NCBI RefSeq assembly: GCF_005222205.1
Contig: NZ_CP032347.1
Span: 62,001-126,000, forward strand
DNA: 64,000 bases
Source: Azospirillum brasilense
GTDB taxonomy: Bacteria > Pseudomonadota > Alphaproteobacteria > Azospirillales > Azospirillaceae
Reading direction: 5' to 3'
The translations under genes were made by a program, and so were the position numbers. This document shows, in pieces, positions 49,140 to 57,715 of the stretch (the stretch's first letter is position 1; each line of letters starts with the position of its first letter). The notes beneath the pieces were generated by a model that worked only from the letters and a program-made list of their open reading frames with translations, was not told where the DNA came from and did no database searches.

Positions 49140-50044
49140 GTGATGTTCCCATGAGCGACTCGATTCCGGTCACCCGCGACCTGCTGCGGTCCATGCCGCT
49201 TCCCCACCCCGGCGACGGCGCCGACAAGGACGGGCGGGGCCGGGTTCTGGTCATCGGCGGCAGTGTGGAGGTGCCGGGCGCCGTGCTGCTGGCCGGGACG
49301 GCGGCGCTGCGCGCCGGGGCGGGCAAGCTCCAGATGGCGACCTGCCGCAGCGTGGCCCCGCATCTCGGGCTCGCCGTGCCGGAGGCGCTGGTGCTCGGCC
49401 TGGGCGAGACGGCGGAGGGCGGCATCGCCCCCGACTGCGTGGAGATGCTGTGCGGGCGGGCGGTCCGCTGCACCGCGGTGCTGATTGGTCCCGGCATGAT
49501 GGACAAGCGGGCGGTCGCCGACTTGACCGGCGCCCTGATCGCCGAGCTGGACGGGGAAGGCGGCCCCGTTCTGGTCATCGACGCCGAAGCGCTGATGGGC
49601 CTGGAGGACGCCAACGCGGCGCTGTGCCGCCGCGGCGGGCGGACGATCATCACGCCGCACGCCGGCGAAATGGCCGGGTTGTCCGGAATCAGCCGGGAGG
49701 AGGTGGAGGCCGACCCGCCCGCCGCCGCCCGCCGGGTCGCCGACCGTCACAAGGTGATCGTCGTGCTGAAGGGCGCCTGCACCCACATCGCCACGCCCGG
49801 CGGGCGGATGTGGTCGTACGACGGCGGCAACGTCGGCCTCGCCACCTCGGGGTCGGGCGACACGCTGGCCGGTGTTATTGCCGGGCTGGCCGCGCGGGGC
49901 GCCGACCCGGCTCAGGCGGCCATCTGGGGTGTCCATCTGCATGGCGAGGCGGGCAACCGTCTGGCCCGCCGCGGCCCGCTGGGCTTCCTGGCCCGCGAGC
50001 TGCTGGCCCAGGTGCCGGAGATCATGGCCGAACTGTCGGCCTGA
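49136..50044 (+). CDS. nnrD: ADP/ATP-dependent NAD(P)H-hydrate dehydratase (NnrD domain)
   Basis: A 302-residue YjeF C-terminal (carbohydrate-kinase-like) domain protein that repairs damaged NAD(P)H hydrates. Seen: 'DKDGRGRVLVIGGSVEVPGAVLLAGTAALRAGAGKLQMAT', 'RTIITPHAGEMAGL', 'VVLKGACTHIATPGG' and the catalytic 'NVGLATSGSGDTLAGVIAGL'. The N-terminal epimerase domain often fused in bacteria is absent, so the epimerase must be encoded elsewhere. The ATG at 49136 overlaps the phosphatase stop; a second ATG 5 codons later is also possible. It forms a two-gene unit with the phosphatase. Confidence 0.92.
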   Translation: MSDVPMSDSIPVTRDLLRSMPLPHPGDGADKDGRGRVLVIGGSVEVPGAVLLAGTAALRAGAGKLQMATCRSVAPHLGLAVPEALVLGLGETAEGGIAPDCVEMLCGRAVRCTAVLIGPGMMDKRAVADLTGALIAELDGEGGPVLVIDAEALMGLEDANAALCRRGGRTIITPHAGEMAGLSGISREEVEADPPAAARRVADRHKVIVVLKGACTHIATPGGRMWSYDGGNVGLATSGSGDTLAGVIAGLAARGADPAQAAIWGVHLHGEAGNRLARRGPLGFLARELLAQVPEIMAELSA

Positions 50045-50052
50045 GATCGCCG

Positions 50053-50080
50053 GTCTCAGAACACCAGTCTCAGAACACCA
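50053..50080. repeat. 14-bp tandem duplication across a minus-strand stop codon
   Basis: GTCTCAGAACACCA is present twice (50053-50066, 50067-50080). On the minus strand the copy at 50067-50080 holds the last codons and the TGA (50070-50072) of the small membrane gene; the other copy lies just beyond the stop. Confidence 0.88.
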
Positions 50081-50243
50081 GTTTGGCGGCCTGATAGAGG
50101 ATGACCCAGGGAGCGGCGATCAGCCCGCCCCACAGAGCAACCAGCGGCAGGCCGCGCAGCTTCTTCGCCGGGGCCGGAGCGGTGAGGGGGAGCGGGAAGG
50201 AAACGGTCTCGGTGGTGCCGACAGCGGGATTGTACTGGGACAT
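50070..50243 (-). CDS. Small single-helix membrane protein
   Basis: A 57-residue protein: a soluble N-terminus rich in Pro/Thr ('MSQYNPAVGTTETVSF'), a short basic patch 'AKKLRG', and one membrane helix (about residues 33-56, 'LPLVALWGGLIAAPWVILYQAAKLVF'). The ATG at 50243 is the natural start; a longer in-frame reading to 50402 is not protein-like. Convergent with nnrD. No family recognised. Confidence 0.55.
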   Translation of the reverse strand: MSQYNPAVGTTETVSFPLPLTAPAPAKKLRGLPLVALWGGLIAAPWVILYQAAKLVF

Positions 50244-50449
50244 GATGACCTGCCGATCTGTGTGTGAGGGCAGGATGCGCGCCGATCTCTTAACGACGAT
50301 TAAAGTCGGGGGTAGCCGCTGCGCGGGATTACGGCGTACCGCCGCCGGGTGGCGATGCGCGTTCGAGGGTGAGATTTCGGAGAGTCCCGAGCTTCTTGAC
50401 AAAGATTGCCAATCGTTCCGAAATGTCCTTCGGAAGAAGGAGGTGGTCC

Positions 50450-50701
50450 ATGCCGACCATGAACATCAGCCTGCCCGAAGCGCTGGCCGCCTTCGTCGAG
50501 CGGGAGGTGGCAAGCGGCGGCTACGCGTCGCAGAGCGAAGTCGTCCGCGAGGCACTTCGTCTGCTTCATCGGGAAAAGGCGGTCGAGCTTGAGAAGCAGG
50601 AGATGCTCCGGCGCGCCATCCTGGTGGGCGTTGACGACTGGAAGAATGGCCGCCTGGACGACCGTCCCATTGCCGACATCCTGAACGACATCGAGAACTG
50701 A
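50450..50701 (+). CDS. ParD-like ribbon-helix-helix antitoxin
   Basis: An 83-residue protein with an N-terminal ribbon-helix-helix: 'MNISLPEALAAFVEREVASGGYASQSEVVREALRLL' (about residues 4-39), followed by a charged helical tail that would wrap the toxin. Typical ParD/CopG-type type II antitoxin. The ATG at 50450 is chosen because AAGGAGGTGG lies directly upstream. The toxin gene starts 3 bp after the stop, so they are one operon, which the antitoxin-toxin complex would normally repress. Confidence 0.9.
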   Translation: MPTMNISLPEALAAFVEREVASGGYASQSEVVREALRLLHREKAVELEKQEMLRRAILVGVDDWKNGRLDDRPIADILNDIEN

Positions 50702-50704
50702 CCC

Positions 50705-51052
50705 GTGGTCGCTTACCGCGTCACAGATGCGGCGAAGCGGGACTTTGCGATGGTCCTGCGGGAAAACAGGGAGCGATTCGGCGCGCAGCAGAGAGATATT
50801 TACAAGGCCTTGATCGCCAAGGCGGTCGAGATGGTTGCCGCAAACCCTGCCAGGGGCGGCTCCTGGGACCGTGGGCGCATTGTGCCGGACCTGCGTGCCT
50901 TCCACCTGGACCATGCCGCCGGCCGGCGCGGCGCTGCGGCCCACACGCTTTATTACGCCATGGATCAGCAGACCGGCGAGCCGCCGGTCGTCGTGATTCT
51001 TCGCCTATTGCATGAAAGGATGGAACCGGACCGCCGCATCCCGCAAGGATGA
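50705..51052 (+). CDS. ParE/RelE-superfamily toxin
   Basis: A 115-residue protein with the ParE-like layout: strand 'VAYRVTDAAKRDFAMVLREN', helix 'FGAQQRDIYKALIAKAVEMVAANP', then 'GGSWDRGRIVPDLRAFHL' and the C-terminal strand 'VVVILRLLHERMEPDRR', with the Arg/His residues typical of ParE. ParE proteins usually inhibit gyrase. It starts at a GTG 3 bp after the ParD-like gene, the normal antitoxin-toxin order. Useful for replicon stability together with the iteron origin. Confidence 0.85.
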   Translation: MVAYRVTDAAKRDFAMVLRENRERFGAQQRDIYKALIAKAVEMVAANPARGGSWDRGRIVPDLRAFHLDHAAGRRGAAAHTLYYAMDQQTGEPPVVVILRLLHERMEPDRRIPQG

Positions 51053-51067
51053 GGCCGGTCCGGTTCC
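51022..51067. repeat. 11-bp perfect inverted repeat at the end of parE
   Basis: GGAACCGGACC (51022-51032) pairs perfectly with GGTCCGGTTCC (51057-51067) across a 24-nt loop. It spans the toxin stop codon and lies between convergent genes, so it may act as a terminator, although no T run follows. Confidence 0.55.
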
Positions 51068-51082
51068 CGACGTTCGCTCAGG

Positions 51083-52390
51083 TCACTTCGCCAGAGTCTT
51101 GTTGAGCCACAGGGCCAGCAACGTGCAGACCGCGCCCGACAGCAGATAGGCGCCGGCCGAGAACAGGCCGTAGTTGGCGGACAGCACCAGCGCCACCAGC
51201 GGCGCGAAGCCCGCCCCGAACAGCCAGGCGAGGTCCGAGGTGATGGCCGCGCCGGTGTAGCGGTAGCGCTGGGTGAAGCCCGACGTGACCACGCCCGACG
51301 ACTGGCCGAAGGACAGGCCCAGGATCACGAAGCCGACGATCATGAAGACCAGTTCGCCCAGCGGCCCGCCGTTCAGCAGCAGGGGCGCCACGCCGCTGAA
51401 CACCGCGATGGCCGCGGCGCAGCTTCCAAGCAGGGTGCGGCGGCCGATGCGGTCGGCGATCCAGCCGGAGGCGATGATCGCCCCAAGCCCGAAGAAGGCC
51501 CCGACCACCTCGATCAGCAGGAAGTCCGCAGGCGTGTCCTGCGTGTAGAGGAAGATCCAGGACAGCGGGAAGACGGTCACCATGTGGAACAGCGCGAAGC
51601 TGGCCAGCGGGGCGAAGGCGCCCAGCACGACGCGCATGCCCTCGTTGCGCAGCATCTCGGTCACCGGAACCGGCTGAAGCTCGCGGCTTTCGAACAGGTG
51701 GGTGTATTCCGGCGTCACCACGATGCGCAGCCGCGCGAACAGCGCCACCACGTTGATGGCGAAGGCCACGAAGAACGGATAGCGCCAGCCCCAGCTGAAG
51801 AAATCCTCCGCCGACAGGTTGCCGGCGAAATAGGCGAAGAGGGCGCTCGCCACGATCAGCCCGATGGGGGCGCCGAGCTGCGGAATCATCGCGTACCAGC
51901 CGCGGCGGTTCTCCGGCGCGTTCAGCGCCAGCAGCGAGGCGAGGCCGTCCCAGGCGCCGCCCAGCGCCAGACCCTGGCCGATGCGGGCCGCCGCCAGCAG
52001 CCAGATCGCCGCCGCGCCGATCTGCTCGTAGCCCGGCAGGAAGGCGATGGCGACCGTCGAGGTCCCCAGCAGGAACAAGGAGAGGGTCAGCTTGGCGCCG
52101 CGTCCGTGGGCGCGGTCGATCGCCATGAACAGCATGCTGCCCACCGGGCGGGCGACGAAGGCCAGCGCGAAAATCGCGAAGGACCACAGCGTTCCGGTCA
52201 GCGGGTCAAGATAGGGAAAGACCAGCTTCGGGAAGACGATCACCGAAGCGATGGCATAAACGAAAAAATCGAAGAATTCGGACGTCCGTCCGATGATGAC
52301 GCCAATCGCGATTTCACCGGGATTCACCCGGTGGTCGCGGGCATTGACCAGCCTTGCGTCCCGTTCGGTCGCCGTGGTCGATGATCCCAT
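51083..52390 (-). CDS. MHS-type MFS transporter (metabolite:H+ symporter-like)
   Basis: A 435-residue MFS permease with 12 helices and MHS-family marks: the 'GVIIGRTSEFFDFFVYAIASVIVFPKLVF' start and 'FVARPVGSMLFMAIDRAHGRGAKLTLSLFLLG' with 'RIGQGLALGGAWDGLASLLALNAPENRRGWYAM', and the second-half 'GWIADRIGRRTLLGS'. MHS members import organic acids, shikimate, proline/betaine and similar solutes; the substrate is not determinable here. The ATG at 52390 has GGGGGGA upstream; a TTG 7 codons earlier is the alternative. It is divergent from cyoA, so the regulatory sites at 52476-52530 could also affect it. Confidence 0.88.
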   Translation of the reverse strand: MGSSTTATERDARLVNARDHRVNPGEIAIGVIIGRTSEFFDFFVYAIASVIVFPKLVFPYLDPLTGTLWSFAIFALAFVARPVGSMLFMAIDRAHGRGAKLTLSLFLLGTSTVAIAFLPGYEQIGAAAIWLLAAARIGQGLALGGAWDGLASLLALNAPENRRGWYAMIPQLGAPIGLIVASALFAYFAGNLSAEDFFSWGWRYPFFVAFAINVVALFARLRIVVTPEYTHLFESRELQPVPVTEMLRNEGMRVVLGAFAPLASFALFHMVTVFPLSWIFLYTQDTPADFLLIEVVGAFFGLGAIIASGWIADRIGRRTLLGSCAAAIAVFSGVAPLLLNGGPLGELVFMIVGFVILGLSFGQSSGVVTSGFTQRYRYTGAAITSDLAWLFGAGFAPLVALVLSANYGLFSAGAYLLSGAVCTLLALWLNKTLAK

Positions 52391-52475
52391 GGTCCCCCCA
52401 CCGTCTGGCAATTGCGTCAGAGGGAATTAAATAGGCACCGCAACGGCATTCTGCCACGCCCATGGGCGCATTGCT

Positions 52476-52489
52476 TTGATGTGCGTCAA
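52476..52489. promoter_or_regulatory. FNR/FixK-like box upstream of cyoA
   Basis: TTGATGTGCGTCAA matches the TTGAT-N4-RTCAA-type half-sites of FNR/FixK regulators with the correct 4-bp spacer. It is about 111 bp before cyoA and 86 bp before the divergent MFS gene. It suggests oxygen-dependent control of the bo3 oxidase; not proven. Confidence 0.7.
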
Positions 52490-52511
52490 TGGCTGCGCGG
52501 AATCGCGGCGC

Positions 52512-52530
52512 ATTGGACAAATTGTCCAAT
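52512..52530. promoter_or_regulatory. Perfect dyad ATTGGACA-N3-TGTCCAAT
   Basis: An 8-bp perfect inverted repeat with a 3-bp centre, about 70 bp before cyoA and 22 bp from the FNR/FixK-like box. The symmetry and position suggest a repressor or activator operator. The regulator is unknown. Confidence 0.65.
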
Positions 52531-52600
52531 GTCCGACCCGGCCCGTGGGGGTTAGCTCTTCGCCCAAATCCAAAGCGAACCCCTGCTGACAGGTCCTGCC

Positions 52601-53788
52601 TTGACCCGTTTCCGCGCCTTGGCCCTCTTGCCGCTGATGGCGGTTTTGAGCGGCTGCAACCTTGTGGTGATGAGCCCGTCCGGCGACGTGGCGAGCCAAC
52701 AGGCCAACCTCATCACCATTTCCACCCTCCTGATGCTTCTCATCATCATTCCGGTGATGGTGCTGACGGTGCTGTTCGCGTGGCGCTACCGCCAGTCGAA
52801 TAGCACGGCCCAGTACGACCCGGACTGGGACCATTCGACGCAGCTCGAGCTGGTGATCTGGGCGGCCCCGCTGCTCATCATCATCTGCCTGGGCGCGCTC
52901 ACCTGGATGGCGACCCACCTGCTCGACCCCTACCGCCCGCTCGACCGCATCGCCGCCGGGCGCCCGGTTCCGGCCGACACCAAGATGCTCGACGTCAACG
53001 TCGTGGCGCTCGACTGGAAGTGGCTGTTCATCTACCCGGAATACGGCATCGCCACGGTGAACGAGGTGGCCGCCCCGGTGGACCGGCCGATCCGCTTCAA
53101 CATCACCTCCTCGACGGTGATGAACTCCTTCTACATCCCCGCGCTGGCCGGGCAGATCTACGCCATGGCCGGCATGGAGACGAAGCTGCACGCCGTCATC
53201 AACGAGCCGGGCAGCTACAAGGGCTTCTCCGCCAACTACAGCGGCGCCGGCTTCTCGCACATGCGCTTCACCTTCCACGGTCTGGCCGCCGACGGCTTCG
53301 ACAAGTGGGTGGCGGACATCAAGGCGGGCGGCGGCAAGCTCGACCGCGACGGCTACCTCCAGCTTGAGCGTCCCAGCGAGAACGAGCCGGTGCGCCGCTA
53401 CGGCGCCGTCGACTCGGGCCTGTTCAAGGCCATCGTCGGGATGTGCGTCGAGCCGGGCAAGATGTGCATGCACGACATGATGGCCATCGACGCCAAGGGC
53501 GGCCTCGGCCTCGCCGGCATCGACAACGTGATGCCGCTGATGCACGACAAGCTGTCCCGCCGCGGCACCGCCGTTCTCGGCCCGGTTCCGGTCTATGTGG
53601 CGGGCATCTGCTCGACCGAGGAACTGACCGGCCGCGCCGTCGAGTCGTCGCTGGGCGTGCTGAACGCTCCCGCCGACGAGTCTCCGATTTCCAGTCCGAT
53701 TTCCGGCGCGGGTCTGCCGCGCTCCTCCATCACGCCGATCTCCGCGTCCGCCCCTGCGTTCGGGCCGCGGCTGACGGCCAATCCCTGA
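52601..53788 (+). CDS. cyoA: Cytochrome bo3 ubiquinol oxidase subunit II
   Basis: A 395-residue lipoprotein. Residues 1-18 are a lipoprotein signal with lipobox LSGC (Cys19), then two membrane helices (about 35-60 and 83-105) and a periplasmic cupredoxin-like domain ('VVALDWKWLFIYPEYGIATVNEVAAPVDRPIRF', 'STVMNSFYIPALAGQIYAMAGMETKLHAV', 'FSHMRFTFHGLAADGFDKWV'). No CuA cysteine pair is present in the usual spot, as expected for a quinol oxidase. It starts at a TTG (52601), supported by the complete signal peptide. It is the first gene of cyoABCD, 13 bp before cyoB. The Ser/Pro-rich tail has a short repeat (SPISSPISG). Confidence 0.93.
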   Translation: MTRFRALALLPLMAVLSGCNLVVMSPSGDVASQQANLITISTLLMLLIIIPVMVLTVLFAWRYRQSNSTAQYDPDWDHSTQLELVIWAAPLLIIICLGALTWMATHLLDPYRPLDRIAAGRPVPADTKMLDVNVVALDWKWLFIYPEYGIATVNEVAAPVDRPIRFNITSSTVMNSFYIPALAGQIYAMAGMETKLHAVINEPGSYKGFSANYSGAGFSHMRFTFHGLAADGFDKWVADIKAGGGKLDRDGYLQLERPSENEPVRRYGAVDSGLFKAIVGMCVEPGKMCMHDMMAIDAKGGLGLAGIDNVMPLMHDKLSRRGTAVLGPVPVYVAGICSTEELTGRAVESSLGVLNAPADESPISSPISGAGLPRSSITPISASAPAFGPRLTANP

Positions 53789-53801
53789 GCGGCCCACCGC
53801 C

Positions 53802-55808
53802 ATGATCGACACATCGACCGTCGCCACCCACCCGCTCTTCGGGCGTCTGACCCTGGAGTCCTTCCCCTATCACGAGCCCATCGTGGTCGCGACCTTCGTC
53901 GCGGTCGTGCTGGGCGGCATCGCGCTCGTCGCGGCGCTGAGCTATTTCCGGCTGTGGGGCTATCTCTGGAAGGAGTGGTTCACCACCGTCGACCACAAGC
54001 GCATCGGCATCATGTACATGGTGCTGGGCCTGATCATGCTTCTGCGCGGCTTCGCCGACGCCATCATGATGCGCCTCCAGCAGGCCATCGCCTTCGGCGG
54101 CAGCGAGGGCTACCTCAACGCGCACCATTACGACCAGATCTTCACCGCCCACGGCGTCATCATGATCTTCTTCGTGGCGATGCCCTTCGTCACGGGCCTG
54201 ATGAACTACGTGGTGCCGCTGCAGATCGGCGCCCGCGACGTGTCCTTCCCGTTCCTGAACAACTTCAGCTTCTGGATGACGGTGGGCGGTGCTGTGCTGA
54301 TCATGGTCTCGCTGTTCGTTGGCGAGTTCGCGCGCACCGGCTGGCTGGCCTATCCGCCGCTGTCCAACATCGCCTACAGCCCTGAGACGGGTGTCGACTA
54401 CTACATCTGGGCGTTGCAGATCGCCGGTGTCGGAACAACATTGTCCGGCATCAACCTGATCTGCACGATCGTCAAGATGCGCGCCCCCGGCATGACCATG
54501 ATGAAGATGCCGGTCTTCACCTGGACGTCGCTCTGCACCAACGTGCTGATCGTCGCCTCCTTCCCGATCCTGACCGCCACGCTGGTCCTGCTGTCGCTGG
54601 ACCGCTACGTCGGCACGAACTTCTTCACGAACGATCTCGGCGGCAGCCCGATGATGTACGTGAACCTGATCTGGATCTGGGGCCACCCGGAAGTCTACAT
54701 CCTGATCCTGCCGGTCTTCGGCATCTTCTCCGAAGTCACCTCGACCTTCTCGGGCAAGAAGCTGTTTGGCTACACCTCCATGGTCTACGCGACGGTGGTC
54801 ATCACGATCCTGTCCTACCTGGTGTGGCTGCACCACTTCTTCACCATGGGGTCGGGCGCCAGCGTGAACTCCTTCTTCGGCATCACGACGATGATCATCT
54901 CGATCCCGACGGGTGCGAAGATCTTCAACTGGCTGTTCACCATGTACCGCGGCCGCATCCGGTTCGAGCTGCCGATGATGTGGACCGTCGCCTTCATGCT
55001 GACCTTCGTGGTCGGCGGCATGACGGGCGTGCTGCTGGCCGTCCCGCCGGCGGACTTCGTCCTGCACAACAGCCTGTTCCTGATCGCCCATTTCCACAAC
55101 GTCATCATCGGCGGCGTGCTGTTCGGCCTGTTCGCCGGCATCTACTACTGGTGGCCCAAGGCCTTCGGCTTCCGCCTCGATCCCTTCTGGGGCAAGGTGT
55201 CCTTCTGGTGCTGGGTGGTCGGCTTCTGGGTCGCCTTCATGCCGCTCTACGTCCTGGGCCTGATGGGCGTCACCCGCCGCCTGCGCGTGTTCGAGGACCC
55301 GTCGCTCCAGATCTGGTTCCAGATCGCCGCCGTGGGCGCCGTCCTGATCGCGGCGGGCATCGGTTCCTTCCTCGTCCAGATCGCCGTCAGCGTCTGGAAG
55401 CGCCGTGAGCTGGTCGACCGCACGGGCGACCCGTGGGACGGCCGCACCCTGGAATGGGCGACCTCCTCGCCGCCGCCGGACTACAACTTCGCCTTCACGC
55501 CGATGATCCACGACAACGACGCGTGGTGGGACATGAAGAAGCGCGGCTACAAGCGCCCGCTCGGCGGCTACAAGGCGATCCACATGCCCAGCAACAGCGG
55601 CACCGGCGTGATCCTGGCCGGGATCAGCGTGGTCCTCGGCTTCGCCCTGGTCTGGTACATCTGGTGGCTGGCGGCGGTGAGCTTCGTCGCCCTGCTGGCG
55701 GCGGCCATCCACCACACCTTCAACTATCACCGCGACTTCCACATCCCGGCGGACGTGGTGGTGCGGACCGAGAACGAGCGGACCCGTCTCCTCTCCGGGC
55801 AGGTGTAA
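53802..55808 (+). CDS. cyoB: Cytochrome bo3 ubiquinol oxidase subunit I
   Basis: A 668-residue heme-copper oxidase catalytic subunit that reduces O2 with quinol and pumps protons. It starts with a CyoB-specific N-terminal extension and 'TTVDHKRIGIMYMVLG'. Low-spin heme ligands lie in 'FTAHGVIMIFFVAMP' and 'HFHNV'; CuB ligands are in 'WIWGHPEVYILILP' (with the cross-linked Tyr) and 'WLHHFFTMGSGA'; the high-spin heme ligand also lies in 'FLIAHFHNVIIGG'. Length is close to E. coli CyoB. It follows cyoA by 13 bp and precedes cyoC by 3 bp. Confidence 0.96.
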   Translation: MIDTSTVATHPLFGRLTLESFPYHEPIVVATFVAVVLGGIALVAALSYFRLWGYLWKEWFTTVDHKRIGIMYMVLGLIMLLRGFADAIMMRLQQAIAFGGSEGYLNAHHYDQIFTAHGVIMIFFVAMPFVTGLMNYVVPLQIGARDVSFPFLNNFSFWMTVGGAVLIMVSLFVGEFARTGWLAYPPLSNIAYSPETGVDYYIWALQIAGVGTTLSGINLICTIVKMRAPGMTMMKMPVFTWTSLCTNVLIVASFPILTATLVLLSLDRYVGTNFFTNDLGGSPMMYVNLIWIWGHPEVYILILPVFGIFSEVTSTFSGKKLFGYTSMVYATVVITILSYLVWLHHFFTMGSGASVNSFFGITTMIISIPTGAKIFNWLFTMYRGRIRFELPMMWTVAFMLTFVVGGMTGVLLAVPPADFVLHNSLFLIAHFHNVIIGGVLFGLFAGIYYWWPKAFGFRLDPFWGKVSFWCWVVGFWVAFMPLYVLGLMGVTRRLRVFEDPSLQIWFQIAAVGAVLIAAGIGSFLVQIAVSVWKRRELVDRTGDPWDGRTLEWATSSPPPDYNFAFTPMIHDNDAWWDMKKRGYKRPLGGYKAIHMPSNSGTGVILAGISVVLGFALVWYIWWLAAVSFVALLAAAIHHTFNYHRDFHIPADVVVRTENERTRLLSGQV

Positions 55809-55811
55809 AGC

Positions 55812-56447
55812 ATGAGCACGACCCTGACAGCCGAGCGGCCCCGCAGCCAAGCTCCGGTGTTCCACGTTGTGGACGAGCACGCGCACCCCGAAGGCTCCAG
55901 CACCATGCTGGGCTTCTGGATCTACCTGATGAGCGACTGCCTCATCTTCGCGGTGCTGTTCGCGACCTACGGCGTGCTCGGCGGCAACTACGCCGCCGGG
56001 CCGTCGCCCAAGGACCTGTTCGACCTGCCGCTGGTGGCGCTGAACACCGCCATGCTGCTGTTCTCCTCCATCACCTATGGCTTCGCCATGCTGGCGATGG
56101 AGAAGGGGCGGGTGTCGCAGACCCAGCTGTGGCTGGCGGTGACCGGCCTGTTCGGCGCCGCCTTCCTGGCGATCGAACTCTACGAGTTCGCCCACCTGAT
56201 CCACATCGGGGCGACCCCGCAGCGCAGCGCCTTCCTGTCGTCCTTCTTCACGCTGGTCGGCACCCACGGCCTGCACGTCACCTTCGGCCTCGTCTGGCTG
56301 GTGACGCTGATGGTGCAGGTCAACAAGCGCGGCCTGATCCCGGCCAACCGCCGGCGCCTGATGTGCCTCAGCCTGTTCTGGCACTTCCTGGACGTCATCT
56401 GGATCGGCGTCTTCACCTTCGTCTATCTGATGGGAATGCTGCGATGA
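55812..56447 (+). CDS. cyoC: Cytochrome bo3 ubiquinol oxidase subunit III
   Basis: A 211-residue membrane protein with five helices: 'TMLGFWIYLMSDCLIFAVLFATYGVLG', 'LPLVALNTAMLLFSSITYGFAML', and the conserved 'FFTLVGTHGLHVTFGLVWLVTLMVQV' and 'CLSLFWHFLDVIWIGVFTFVYLMG'. It matches CyoC in length and motifs. It supports assembly and proton-pumping stability. Its stop overlaps the cyoD start by 4 bp. Confidence 0.95.
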   Translation: MSTTLTAERPRSQAPVFHVVDEHAHPEGSSTMLGFWIYLMSDCLIFAVLFATYGVLGGNYAAGPSPKDLFDLPLVALNTAMLLFSSITYGFAMLAMEKGRVSQTQLWLAVTGLFGAAFLAIELYEFAHLIHIGATPQRSAFLSSFFTLVGTHGLHVTFGLVWLVTLMVQVNKRGLIPANRRRLMCLSLFWHFLDVIWIGVFTFVYLMGMLR

Positions 56448-56845
56448 CCCCTCACGCCGAACATCATGCCGGCCACCATGGGGCCGGCCATCACGACCAC
56501 GGCCACGGGGACGACGGGCACGCCCACGGCACGCTCGGCAGCTACGTGATCGGCTTCGTCCTGTCGGTGATCCTGACGGTCATTCCCTTCTGGCTGGTCA
56601 TGGACGGGACGATCCTGGACAAGAACATGACCGCGCTCGCGATCATGGCGCTCGCCGCCGTCCAGGTCGTCGTCCACATGATCTTCTTCCTGCACATGAA
56701 CGGGCGGGCGGAAGGCGGCTGGACGATGCTGTCGCTGATCTTCACGCTGATCGTCGTGGTCATCATGCTGGCCGGTTCGCTGTGGGTGATGTACCACCTG
56801 AACACCAACATGATGCCGATCCACGACCCGAGCCAATTGCCGTGA
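56444..56845 (+). CDS. cyoD: Cytochrome bo3 ubiquinol oxidase subunit IV
   Basis: A 133-residue small subunit with three membrane helices ('GSYVIGFVLSVILTVIPFWLVM', 'MTALAIMALAAVQVVVHMIFFLHM', 'MLSLIFTLIVVVIMLAGSLWVMYHL'). The N-terminus is unusually His-rich ('HAEHHAGHHGAGHHDHGHG'), which could bind metal and is not needed for the family match. ATG at 56444 overlaps the cyoC stop; its own stop overlaps the SURF1 start. Confidence 0.93.
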   Translation: MTPHAEHHAGHHGAGHHDHGHGDDGHAHGTLGSYVIGFVLSVILTVIPFWLVMDGTILDKNMTALAIMALAAVQVVVHMIFFLHMNGRAEGGWTMLSLIFTLIVVVIMLAGSLWVMYHLNTNMMPIHDPSQLP

Positions 56846-57576
56846 CCGGCACGGCGACCCACCGTCCGCGCCGGGGGCTGATCCTTCTCGGCGTCCTGGC
56901 GCTGGCGGGAGTCGCCGTCTTCACATCGCTCGGCGTCTGGCAGGTCGAGCGGCTGTTCTGGAAGCTGGACCTGATCCAGCGGGTGGAGGAGCGGGCGCAG
57001 GCCGCGCCCGTTCCCGCCCCCGGCCCGCAGGACTGGCCCGCCGTCACCGCGGCCAGCCAGGAATACCGGCGGGTCAGCGTCACCGGGCGTTTCCTGAACG
57101 ACAAGGAAACCCTGGTCCAGGCGGTGACCGAGCGGGGCGGCGGCTTCTGGGTCCTCACCCCACTGCGCACCGACCGCGGCTTCGCCGTGCTCGTTAACCG
57201 GGGCTTCGTGCCGCCCGAGCGGCGCAGCCCGGACAGCCGCCCCGACGGGCTGATCGACCAGGACACCACCGTCACCGGCCTGCTGCGGGTGACGGAGCCG
57301 GGGGGCGGTTTCCTGCGCTCCAACGAGCCGGCGCAGGACCGCTGGTACTCGCGCGACGTGGCGGCCATCGCCGCCGCCCGCGGCGTGACGGAGGCGGCTC
57401 CCTATTTCATCGACGCCGCGGCCAGCCCGCCGGGCGGCTATCCGGTCGGCGGGCTGACCGTCCTGAAGTTCCCGAACAACCACCTCGTCTATGCGCTGAC
57501 CTGGTTTGCCCTGGATCTCATGGTGATCGCCGCCGCGCTCTATGTCGCGCGCAGTGAATGGCGCCGCCGCGGTTGA
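56842..57576 (+). CDS. SURF1-family oxidase assembly protein
   Basis: A 244-residue protein with two membrane helices (about 12-32 and 215-235) flanking a periplasmic domain. Motifs: 'LGVWQVERLFWKLDLIQRVEE', 'EYRRVSVTGRF', 'GFWVLTPLRTDRGFAVLVNRGFVP' and 'FPNNHLVYALTWFALDLMVIAAALYV'. SURF1 proteins help insert heme a/o into terminal oxidases. It starts at a GTG (56842) overlapping the cyoD stop, so it belongs to the cyo operon. No cyoE-type heme o synthase is present here; it must be elsewhere. Confidence 0.9.
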   Translation: MTGTATHRPRRGLILLGVLALAGVAVFTSLGVWQVERLFWKLDLIQRVEERAQAAPVPAPGPQDWPAVTAASQEYRRVSVTGRFLNDKETLVQAVTERGGGFWVLTPLRTDRGFAVLVNRGFVPPERRSPDSRPDGLIDQDTTVTGLLRVTEPGGGFLRSNEPAQDRWYSRDVAAIAAARGVTEAAPYFIDAAASPPGGYPVGGLTVLKFPNNHLVYALTWFALDLMVIAAALYVARSEWRRRG

Positions 57577-57715
57577 AGAAATAAGCTTTTTTTCTTTGTG
57601 GTTTTTCTGCCGGGTGGGATGGGGTTCCTCGTGGACTCTTTCGCCCGGCTTTTTTGTGCTATCAAGGCCGTCCGGAGTCCGGGATAAGGCTGCCAAGCCA
57701 GGGCGACGTGCCCAT

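Noticed and set aside
53730..56384. Long minus-strand open frame opposite cyoB and cyoC.
   Set aside because: Low-complexity Asp/His/Arg-rich antisense shadow of well-recognised oxidase genes.
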